From assembly GCA_934553185.1 (NCBI GenBank), contig CAKTFF010000194.1, positions 1 to 5,040 of the forward strand: 5,040 nt of DNA, written 5' to 3'. The notes beneath the pieces were generated by a model. That model was not told where the DNA came from and did no database searches. It was given only the letters and a program-made list of their open reading frames with translations. Position 1 is the first letter of the stretch; the number at the start of each line of letters is the position of its first letter. Position numbers and translations under genes: made by a program. The stretch comes from an uncultured Devosia sp. GTDB lineage: Bacteria > Pseudomonadota > Alphaproteobacteria > Rhizobiales > Devosiaceae. This document shows positions 1-5,040 of this stretch, piece by piece.

Positions 1-1036
1 CGCAAAACTGCTCGGTGACTGGCAAGGCGCCCCGCCCGATGCCGCGGTCGGCAAACACCGGCTGCTCATGCAGCGGCGGCGCATAGGTGAGATTGGTGGG
101 AATGCCGCGATCGCGCAGCCGTCCCGCCAAGGTCTTGCGGTCGTCGCTTTCGATCACGTAGTTGCGCCAGGAATGCTCGTAACTGGGCAGCGTTGCCGGG
201 AGCGCGATCGGCAGCCCCGCCAATCCTTGGGCATAGCGCTCCGCCTGCGCCCGGCGCTCGCCGATCGTGCCCGCAAGCCCCGACAGCTTGGCGCGCAGAA
301 TCGCCGCCTGCAACTCGGCCAGCCGCTCGTTGAGGCCGTGCGTTTCGTGGTAAAGCCCCTGCAGGGGCTTGTAGTGCCGGCTCCTCTCCTGACCATAGGC
401 GGAAATCTTGCGCATTCGCTCGGCGAGGTCCGCGTCTTGGGTCAATGCCGCGCCGCCGCTGCCAAAGCTGCCCAGATGCTTGGTGGGCGCGAAGCTGAAG
501 CAGGTGACATGGGCCAGTCTGCCCACTTTTGTGCCCCCAATCGTCGCTCCCAGCGCCAGGCACGCATCTTCGACCACCTGGAGCCCGTGCCGTTCGGCCA
601 CGGCCATGATCGCCACCATGTTGGCGGGGTGGCCATAAAGGTCCACCGGCAGGATCGCCCTGGTGCGCGGCGTGATGGCGCCCTCCAGCGCCACGACATC
701 CATGTTGCGGCTGATTGGGTCGACATCCACCCAGATCGGGGTGGCGCCGGCAAAGTGGATCGAGGACGATGAGCCGATATCGCTATTGGCCACCGTGATC
801 ACCTCGTCGCCCGGCCCGATCCCCAGCGCCAGCAGCGCGACCTTCAGCGCCGCCGTGCCCGAGGCAACCGCCACCGCATGTTTCGCCCCGTTCCAGCGGG
901 CAAACTCGTCTTCGAAGGCCGGCACTTCGTCGCCCCAGTCGAAGCGCCCGCTGGCGATTACCCGCGCAATAGCCGCGTCGATTGCCGCCTTGTCGCGCGC
1001 GTAGAGCCGCCCGTGATTGTAGAAGGCGATCGCCAT
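1..1036 (-). CDS. DegT/DnrJ/EryC1/StrS family PLP-dependent aminotransferase (3' end off the left edge)
   Basis: The minus-strand frame is open from ATG at 1036 to the window edge: 345 codons without a stop. Family members are about 370-400 residues, so only a short tail is missing. Family landmarks appear in order: RFDWGDEVPAFEDEFA at 31-46, the phosphate-binding SGTAAL at 59-64, DLYGHP at 132-137, VEDA with the pyridine-nitrogen Asp157, and SFAPTKHLGS with Schiff-base Lys186 (codon 481-479). The last visible residues, LPVTEQFC, match the start of the conserved C-terminal segment. The family moves an amino group, usually from glutamate or glutamine, onto a keto sugar or cyclitol in the cytoplasm; the substrate here is unknown. 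The segment after Asp157 is odd: it reads EDACLALGA where relatives have EDAAQAHGA or EDAAHAVG, so Leu160 replaces the usual Gln/His. The start overlaps the upstream Rid stop as TGATG and has no strong Shine-Dalgarno, pointing to translational coupling. Family assignment is secure; substrate and activity are not. Confidence 0.93.
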   Translation of the reverse strand, partial: MAIAFYNHGRLYARDKAAIDAAIARVIASGRFDWGDEVPAFEDEFARWNGAKHAVAVASGTAALKVALLALGIGPGDEVITVANSDIGSSSSIHFAGATPIWVDVDPISRNMDVVALEGAITPRTRAILPVDLYGHPANMVAIMAVAERHGLQVVEDACLALGATIGGTKVGRLAHVTCFSFAPTKHLGSFGSGGAALTQDADLAERMRKISAYGQERSRHYKPLQGLYHETHGLNERLAELQAAILRAKLSGLAGTIGERRAQAERYAQGLAGLPIALPATLPSYEHSWRNYVIESDDRKTLAGRLRDRGIPTNLTYAPPLHEQPVFADRGIGRGALPVTEQFC

Positions 1037-1434
1037 CACTTGTTCTTGGGCAGATAAACGATGACTTCGACTTCCACCTTGACCTCGGGCGATCCCAGCC
1101 CGCCGATCATGATGCCGCTATGGGGCGGACGGTGGTCGCCGAAGAACTTCTTGCGCTCGGCGCTGATGGCCGCCGAGTCCGCACGGTCAACCAGAAACAC
1201 CATGATCTTGACCACGTCCTTGGGCGTGGCGCCGATATGGGCCAGTATGCGCCCGATATTGCGGTAAACCTGCGCCGCCTGCGCGCCGGCATCGCCGATC
1301 CCCACCCAATTGCCCGCTTCGTCGCGCGCCACCTGCCCCGCGACATAGGCAAAGTCTCCAGCAATCGAGACATGCTCGTAATTGGCGGCGGGAAACACAT
1401 CTGGCGGGCTGGTCAGGACAATTCCTGCGCTCAT
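1036..1434 (-). CDS. Rid (YjgF/YER057c/UK114) family protein lacking the canonical catalytic Arg
   Basis: This encodes 132 residues, the usual size of a one-domain Rid protein, which normally forms trimers with active sites between subunits. Typical features are the N-terminal strand region GIVLTSPPDVFPAANYEHVS (4-23), the strand AGDFAYVAGQVARDEAG (25-41), the helix with QVYRNIGRILAHIGATPKDV (55-74), KIMVFLVD (76-83) and the final strand VKVEVEVIVYL (118-128). Archetypal RidA hydrolyses reactive enamine/imine intermediates made by PLP enzymes, using an Arg near residue 105. Here the aligned segment reads RPPHSGIMIGG, with His at 105 (codon 1122-1120). It is therefore probably not a true RidA but one of the other Rid subfamilies, whose reactions are mostly unknown. 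The start is supported by AAGGAG at 1447-1442, seven bases upstream. The gene lies first in an operon with the overlapping aminotransferase, consistent with handling an intermediate of that enzyme (inference). Confidence 0.93.
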   Translation of the reverse strand: MSAGIVLTSPPDVFPAANYEHVSIAGDFAYVAGQVARDEAGNWVGIGDAGAQAAQVYRNIGRILAHIGATPKDVVKIMVFLVDRADSAAISAERKKFFGDHRPPHSGIMIGGLGSPEVKVEVEVIVYLPKNK

Positions 1435-1441
1435 TGAAGCA

Positions 1442-1447
1442 CTCCTT
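1442..1447 (-). promoter_or_regulatory. Ribosome binding site of the Rid gene
   Basis: AAGGAG on the minus strand lies seven bases before the ATG at 1434. This strong Shine-Dalgarno fixes the Rid start and contrasts with the weak one before the downstream aminotransferase. Confidence 0.8.
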
Positions 1448-1479
1448 CTGGGCGAGGCCGGACCATGCCGCCCGGCAAG

Positions 1480-1490
1480 TTGTATTACAA
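1480..1490. promoter_or_regulatory. GntR-type operator, copy 1 (TTGTATTACAA)
   Basis: This is a perfect inverted repeat, TTGTA-T-TACAA, in the divergent region between the Rid and binding-protein genes. It fits TNGTNNNACNA, the pattern typical of FadR-subfamily GntR repressors. It is identical to the copy at 1585-1595 and is the reverse complement of the copy at 5013-5023. It overlaps the putative -10 box of the leftward Rid promoter, a position expected for repression. The repeat is seen directly; the regulator family is inferred. Confidence 0.75.
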
Positions 1491-1513
1491 GTAGGCACGG
1501 TAAATTTTGCCAA
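1484..1513 (-). promoter_or_regulatory. Putative sigma70-type promoter of the Rid-aminotransferase operon
   Basis: On the minus strand, TTGGCA (1513-1508) and TGTAAT (1489-1484) are separated by 18 bases, each with one mismatch to the consensus. Transcription would begin near 1477, giving a leader of about 43 bases with a good Shine-Dalgarno. The -10 box lies inside operator copy 1, so a bound regulator would block it. This is pattern matching only. Confidence 0.45.
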
Positions 1514-1580
1514 CGGAATAGGCACGACGCCGACTATGCCCACCTTGACAGCATTCGCCGCCGCTGGCTGAATACGCAAG

Positions 1581-1609
1581 CACTTTGTATTACAAGCTAC
1601 AGATATACT
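1581..1609 (+). promoter_or_regulatory. Putative promoter of the solute-binding protein gene
   Basis: TATACT at 1604-1609 is a good -10 box (one mismatch), with only a poor -35 match (CACTTT at 1581-1586, 17-base spacing). Operator copy 2 fills the spacer, so a bound regulator would exclude RNA polymerase. An alternative uses the perfect -35 TTGACA at 1545-1550 with a weak -10 CTGAAT at 1568-1573; operator copy 2 would then lie just downstream of the start. The sequence does not decide between them. Confidence 0.35.
1585..1595. promoter_or_regulatory. GntR-type operator, copy 2 (TTGTATTACAA)
   Basis: This is the same 11-base palindrome as at 1480-1490, in the same orientation, 70 bases before the binding-protein start. 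Its centre (1590) is 105 bases from the centre of copy 1 (1485). That is about ten helical turns, so dimers on the two sites would face the same side of the DNA. It sits next to or inside the likely promoter of the rightward gene. Confidence 0.75.
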
Positions 1610-1654
1610 GCTTCTCGCACGTGCCGTTCCAATAGCTTTCTCCCCGATCGTGAT

Positions 1655-1658
1655 AGGA
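1655..1658 (+). promoter_or_regulatory. Ribosome binding site deciding the binding-protein start
   Basis: AGGA lies six bases before the ATG at 1665. An in-frame GTG at 1650 would overlap this site and add five residues (beginning MIGLR) before the signal peptide, so the ATG is preferred. Confidence 0.6.
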
Positions 1659-1664
1659 CTTCGC

Positions 1665-3209
1665 ATGCTCCCCAAAATCAGCCTGATTGCCTTAGCCCTC
1701 GCCGCAACCGGCCTGCCTGCCCTGGCGCAGGACGCCGATACGCTGGTGGTCGCCCAGTCGGTGGATGTGGAATCGCTTGAGCCCGACATGCTCAACCAAG
1801 CCGCTTCCATGAACATCGCCAATGCCCTTTGGGGCACGCTGCTCAGCGTCACGCCCGAGGGCGAGATCGTCCCCAATTTCGCCGAGAGTTACGAGTGGAA
1901 CGAGGACGGCACCGAGATCAGCTTCCGCATCCGCGAAGGCCTCATGTGCGAGGATGGCGAAGTGCTCGATGCCGAGGACGTCGCCTATTCCTTCACCCGC
2001 GCGGCCGATCCCGCCAATGCCTTTATCGGCCACACGCCCGGCTTTGTGTATTCCTCCATCGGCTTTGTGGGCGCGCGCGCCGATGATCCCCGGACAGCCG
2101 TGATGCAGGTCAAGGGCTATTCCTCCACCGTGCCCGGCATGGTCGCCAAGATCCTGATCCACTGCAAGGACAGCTACGAAAAGCTCAGCATCGAACAGGC
2201 TGCCGTCGCCCCGGTTGCCTCCGGTCCCTACAAACTCGTGGAATGGGTGCGCGCCGATCGCGTCGTTCTCACCCGCAACGAGCACTGGTCTATGACCGAG
2301 GTGCCATTCGAAAACGTCGTTTTCCGCGTCATCCCCGAATCGAGCACCCGCACCGCCGAACTCCTGGCCGGCCAGGTCGACATCGCCGTCAACATCCCGC
2401 CCGACCAGATGGACACGGTCAACGCCACCGATCAGGCCAAGGTGGTCGCCGTTGCCGGCACGCGGCGCATGTTTGCCGGCTTCAACTTCTCGGGCGCCTT
2501 TGACGGCACCCCGGCCGGCGACGCCATCAAGAATGTCGAGGTCCGCCGTGCGCTCAACATGGCGGTCGATGTGCCCACCATTTGCCAGCAACTGTTGGGC
2601 ACCGAATGCACCCGCGCCAATGGTCCGGCGAACCTCGGCGATCCCACCATTGAGCCCTACCCATACGATCCCGACCAGGCCGAAGCCATGCTCGACGCGG
2701 CCGGTTACCCGCGCGGCGCCGATGGCGTGCGGTTCACCGTGCAGATGCAGGGCCCGCAGGGCCGCTACCTCCAGGATGGTCAGGTACAGCAGGCCATCGC
2801 GCAATATTTGAGCGATGTGGGTGTTCAAACCACCAATGATTTGATGGACATGACCGTGTTTTCGCCCATGGCGCGCGAACACCGCGCCGGCCCGATGTTC
2901 TTTATCGGCCAGGGCGGCGCCACCTGGAGCGCCATCTACGACATGTCGCTGTTCCCCTCGCGCGACGCTCCGGTCAATACCGGCAACTGGTATAACGAAG
3001 AGTGGCAGACCCGCTGGGACAGCCTTTCAGGCATTCGCGACACCGCCGAGGAACGCCGCATCGTCGATGAGATGCTCAAGATCTTCCACGACGATGCGCC
3101 ATGGATCTTCATGTACTTCCAACCCGACTTCTACGGCGTTTCCAACCGCATCAACTGGACGCCCCGGCGTGACGAAGCGATGGACGTCTGGACCGCGACG
3201 CTGAAATAA
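1665..3209 (+). CDS. ABC transporter solute-binding protein, family 5 (peptide/nickel/opine type)
   Basis: The product has 514 residues, normal for DppA/OppA-like proteins. A signal peptide at 1-21 (Lys4, a hydrophobic core, then LPALA before Gln22) sends it to the periplasm; no lipobox Cys is present. SBP_bac_5 landmarks include WGTLLSVTPEGEIVPNFAES (56-75), ISFRIREG (85-92) followed by the DAEDVAYSF segment (102-110), SGPYKLVEW (186-194), VRRALNMAVDV (293-303), the DPDQAEAMLDAAGYP segment (335-349), and DDAPWIFMYF near the end. Such proteins bind oligopeptides, opines, glycosides or metal chelates and pass them to an inner-membrane ABC transporter. The ligand cannot be inferred. Mature Cys residues at 95, 167, 307 and 315 could form disulfides, the last pair spanning eight residues. 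No permease or ATPase follows: a terminator lies 19 bases after the stop, so the gene appears monocistronic. Two palindromic operators upstream suggest ligand-responsive repression shared with the neighbours. Confidence 0.95.
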   Translation: MLPKISLIALALAATGLPALAQDADTLVVAQSVDVESLEPDMLNQAASMNIANALWGTLLSVTPEGEIVPNFAESYEWNEDGTEISFRIREGLMCEDGEVLDAEDVAYSFTRAADPANAFIGHTPGFVYSSIGFVGARADDPRTAVMQVKGYSSTVPGMVAKILIHCKDSYEKLSIEQAAVAPVASGPYKLVEWVRADRVVLTRNEHWSMTEVPFENVVFRVIPESSTRTAELLAGQVDIAVNIPPDQMDTVNATDQAKVVAVAGTRRMFAGFNFSGAFDGTPAGDAIKNVEVRRALNMAVDVPTICQQLLGTECTRANGPANLGDPTIEPYPYDPDQAEAMLDAAGYPRGADGVRFTVQMQGPQGRYLQDGQVQQAIAQYLSDVGVQTTNDLMDMTVFSPMAREHRAGPMFFIGQGGATWSAIYDMSLFPSRDAPVNTGNWYNEEWQTRWDSLSGIRDTAEERRIVDEMLKIFHDDAPWIFMYFQPDFYGVSNRINWTPRRDEAMDVWTATLK

Positions 3210-3228
3210 GCGTCGTACTCCGCAAACG

Positions 3229-3256
3229 AAAAGGGCCGGTTCGCACCGGCCCTTTT
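3229..3256. terminator. Bidirectional intrinsic terminator between convergent genes
   Basis: AAAAGGGCCGGT at 3229-3240 and ACCGGCCCTTTT at 3245-3256 form a perfect 12-bp stem around the loop TCGC. The GC core is flanked by an A-tract on the left and a T-tract on the right, so it can terminate transcription from either side. It fills the 50-base gap between the binding-protein stop and the carboxypeptidase stop, ending three bases from the latter. Confidence 0.9.
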
Positions 3257-3259
3257 GCT

Positions 3260-4942
3260 TTACACGAGTTCCCGGCTCACCCGATGCGTGCCGCCCTTTT
3301 CCGAGCGCGCCACCGCCGTCACCCTGGCGCCCGGCCCCGTCGCCTTGACCAGCCATTCCACCGGCTTGCCCGTCGGCGACCATTGCGGACCCCAGTTGGA
3401 ATAAGCGAACTTCCTTTCGTTGCGCCCCGCCAGATTGCCCAGGTCCTGCGTCTGCGGGTTGATCACCAGCTTGGCATTGTCGAGATCGAGGCTGACCGTA
3501 ACTGGCTTGGCCACCTTGTTCTCGACGGCAACGTCAGAGAGGTTGGTGGGCAGGTAGCCGTGGTTGCGCACCACCGCCGAAACCTTGAACAGGTCCGCGC
3601 CCAGCGCCTCGACTTCGAATGTGTCGATCTTGACCTGCGGCGCTGCAGCGGCGTGGCGCAGGTTGAACAGGGTGTTGTTGTGGCAGATTTCCTCGAGCAG
3701 CTTGCCTGGCGGATTGCGGTAGCTCCAGATATAAACCATGCCGCCCACTTCCACGGGCCCAAGCTGGGGGTGGTCGAAATGCTCCCAGTCGCGGAAGCCT
3801 TTCTCGCCCACATTCTCCAGCACCCAATCGAACACCTTCTGCTGGGTGTCGGCGTCCCGTGGCCCCAGATTCATGTAGCCTTTCTTGTCGACCCCGGCGG
3901 TGCGCTCCATATCCCACAGCTCGGTGGAAAAGCAGATGATGCCAAGCTCTTCATAGACCCAGTCCTTGAGGCTGCCATGGCGCCCCTTGGTTTTGTCGGG
4001 GGTGAAATCCTCATAGGTCGAGATCACCGGATAGCCGGTCAGCCTGGTGCCGACGCCGCCGATATCCTTGTAAAGCGCCAGATCGCGCGGGCTCATCTCG
4101 CTGTCATATTTCAGCATGGAAGGCCGCAGGATGATGCCGCCATGGGTATGGTAGGCGCACATGCCGCAGATATTGGGATGGTCGAGCACCAGCCGGCCCA
4201 TGGCCATGGCTTCGGGCTCGGAAAACGGATAGTCGCCGCTGCCATATTCCTGGGGTGACCAGTTGATGGGGAAGTTGCGGTTCATGTTGCCGTCTTGCTG
4301 CTGCTCGATTTTGACGTGTACGCCGTCGAAATTGCGGATCAGCCCCTCGGGATAAACGCGGAAATATTCCCCGCCCTCTTCCCCAGGCTCACGCTGCACC
4401 ATCAGCCGGGGATCGCGCTCGGACTTCTTCCACTCCCCGGTGGGGTCAGGCACGCGCATGTTGACGATATAGCCATCGCCATTGATGTCCTGCGGGATCA
4501 GCCCCTCGATCCGGTCCTCGCCGGGCAGGAAGCGGCCATTGCCGCACCAGGGATGATAGGGCTCAACCAGCGACAGTTCCGCCCCGTCCGGGTTGATGCG
4601 CGGAATGACGTAGAACACCTGTGTGTCGAGCAGCCGCGTCACCTCTTCGTCGGTGCCGTAGTTGCTGAGCATGTACCAGATGCCGTAGAGCGCGGTGGCG
4701 CTGGTGGCATGTTCCTCGGCATGAATCTGGGCGTCGATATAAAAGCCCGGCTTTTCCCGGCCCGGCCCGGTCTGGGGATTGGTGATCTCCATCAGCCAAA
4801 CATCACGCCCGCGATGCGACTTGCCGATCGAGCTCAGCGTCGCCAGTTCGGGATAGGCCGAAGCCAGCGCCCGCAGATGGCCGGTCATTTCCTCGTAATT
4901 GTAGTAGGTATCGAAGGCGATATCGACCTTGCCCATGTTCAC
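3260..4942 (-). CDS. M14 family zinc carboxypeptidase with an extra C-terminal region, cytoplasmic
   Basis: The product has 560 residues counted from GTG at 4942. The active site is complete by comparison with carboxypeptidase A: zinc ligands His74 and Glu77 in IHAEEHAT, Asn221-Arg222 in NMNRNFP (substrate carboxylate binding), third ligand His265 in CAYHTHGG, and catalytic Glu341 in STELWD. The catalytic domain spans about 10-385. The 143 residues between HxxE and NRNF exceed those of the animal enzymes and include a charged, Gly/Glu-rich stretch (170-195). A second region from about 386 begins with FDHPQLGPVEVGG and ends in a beta-rich segment (440-555). No signal peptide is visible, so it probably acts in the cytoplasm on imported peptides or amide conjugates. 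GGAG at 4952-4949 lies six bases before the GTG; the alternative ATG at 4936, with GGGGTGA just upstream, would remove two residues. A shared operator upstream links it to the peptide-type binding protein. Family is firm; substrate is unknown. Confidence 0.94.
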   Translation of the reverse strand: MNMGKVDIAFDTYYNYEEMTGHLRALASAYPELATLSSIGKSHRGRDVWLMEITNPQTGPGREKPGFYIDAQIHAEEHATSATALYGIWYMLSNYGTDEEVTRLLDTQVFYVIPRINPDGAELSLVEPYHPWCGNGRFLPGEDRIEGLIPQDINGDGYIVNMRVPDPTGEWKKSERDPRLMVQREPGEEGGEYFRVYPEGLIRNFDGVHVKIEQQQDGNMNRNFPINWSPQEYGSGDYPFSEPEAMAMGRLVLDHPNICGMCAYHTHGGIILRPSMLKYDSEMSPRDLALYKDIGGVGTRLTGYPVISTYEDFTPDKTKGRHGSLKDWVYEELGIICFSTELWDMERTAGVDKKGYMNLGPRDADTQQKVFDWVLENVGEKGFRDWEHFDHPQLGPVEVGGMVYIWSYRNPPGKLLEEICHNNTLFNLRHAAAAPQVKIDTFEVEALGADLFKVSAVVRNHGYLPTNLSDVAVENKVAKPVTVSLDLDNAKLVINPQTQDLGNLAGRNERKFAYSNWGPQWSPTGKPVEWLVKATGPGARVTAVARSEKGGTHRVSRELV

Positions 4943-4952
4943 CCCATGCTCC

Positions 4953-4977
4953 GTTGCCAGCCGCCAAGCGGCTCAAC
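4953..4977 (-). other. 5'-leader stem-loop abutting the carboxypeptidase ribosome binding site
   Basis: On the transcript, GTTG-AGCCGC pairs with GCGGCT-GG-CAAC around a TTG loop: a 10-bp stem with a two-base bulge. GGAG (4952-4949) follows immediately. It could influence ribosome access or RNA stability, but its size and position do not match a riboswitch class known to me. Confidence 0.45.
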
Positions 4978-5012
4978 AAAGAGGATAAACATCGCGAATG
5001 GCGCGGTCCAGT

Positions 5013-5023
5013 TTGTAATACAA
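5013..5023. promoter_or_regulatory. GntR-type operator, copy 3 (TTGTAATACAA)
   Basis: This is the exact reverse complement of the two copies in the 1435-1664 region, so it reads TTGTATTACAA in the direction of the carboxypeptidase gene. It lies 71 bases before that gene's GTG, almost the same distance as copy 2 from the binding-protein start. I see no convincing -35/-10 pair around it. It may also serve a divergent gene beyond the right edge. Confidence 0.75.
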
Positions 5024-5040
5024 TCAGACGATGCGGAGCA

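Noticed and set aside
68..772. Plus-strand open frame of 234 codons
   Set aside because: It lies antisense to the aminotransferase, whose frame has clear family motifs throughout. The translation is low-complexity and Arg/Gln/Ala-rich, as expected from high-GC shadow frames.
1492..1526. Eight-base direct repeat TAGGCACG at 1492-1499 and 1519-1526
   Set aside because: It is short, found only twice and not palindromic. A chance match is plausible, though it could be part of a regulator site.
1435..1664. Search for a small gene, tRNA or riboswitch in the divergent gap
   Set aside because: I see only promoter-like boxes and the two palindromes. No cloverleaf, structured aptamer or short frame with a good ribosome site stands out.
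1187..1876. Minus-strand open frame of 229 codons spanning the divergent control region
   Set aside because: It overlaps the Rid gene out of frame, both operators and the start of the binding protein, with no ribosome site or family resemblance.
1692..2882. Minus-strand open frame of 396 codons
   Set aside because: It is antisense to the binding-protein gene. Its Gly/His/Asp-rich translation matches no family I recognise, and the plus-strand frame carries a signal peptide and SBP_bac_5 motifs.
3284..4258. Plus-strand open frame of 324 codons
   Set aside because: It is antisense to the M14 carboxypeptidase, which has all catalytic residues. The shadow shows no motifs and would run through the convergent neighbour.
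5031..5040. Possible plus-strand start codon ATG at 5031
   Set aside because: There is no Shine-Dalgarno before it and only three codons are visible, so it cannot be called a gene.
1..5040. CRISPR array, insertion sequence or phage remnants
   Set aside because: No regularly spaced repeats, transposase-like frames or terminal inverted repeats were seen. Composition looks even across the genes.

Overview
The window is GC-rich bacterial DNA with four protein genes and little spare space. High GC, the codon choice, and a dipeptide-type binding protein with an Ala-Leu-Ala-Gln signal cleavage site suggest an alphaproteobacterium, perhaps Hyphomicrobiales (Devosia-like). That placement is inference; no rRNA or other marker is present.

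Layout. (1) 1-1036, minus strand: a DegT/DnrJ/EryC1/StrS-type PLP aminotransferase whose 3' end runs off the left edge. (2) 1036-1434, minus strand: a small Rid (YjgF/YER057c/UK114) family protein, overlapping the aminotransferase start by one base (TGATG), so the two form a leftward operon. (3) 1435-1664: a divergent control region with two copies of the palindrome TTGTATTACAA. (4) 1665-3209, plus strand: a secreted family 5 (DppA/OppA-type) ABC solute-binding protein. (5) 3229-3256: a perfect 12-bp hairpin with A- and T-tracts, a two-way terminator between convergent genes. (6) 3260-4942, minus strand: a zinc carboxypeptidase of the M14 family with an extra C-terminal region. (7) 4943-5040: its leader, carrying a third copy of the same palindrome at 5013-5023 and a hairpin next to the ribosome binding site.

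How it fits together. The palindrome fits the operator pattern of FadR-type GntR regulators (TNGTNNNACNA). It occurs exactly three times, always between genes, and upstream of all three transcription units. The simplest reading is one small regulon under a GntR-like repressor that is not in the window. The binding protein would capture a peptide-like or amide-linked compound, the cytoplasmic carboxypeptidase would trim it, and the aminotransferase and Rid protein would process the amine or imine products. The substrate cannot be read from the sequence. Both small-molecule enzymes depart from their family at key positions: Rid has His where the catalytic Arg normally lies, and the aminotransferase has Leu where Gln or His usually contacts PLP. 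This argues for unusual chemistry rather than housekeeping copies.
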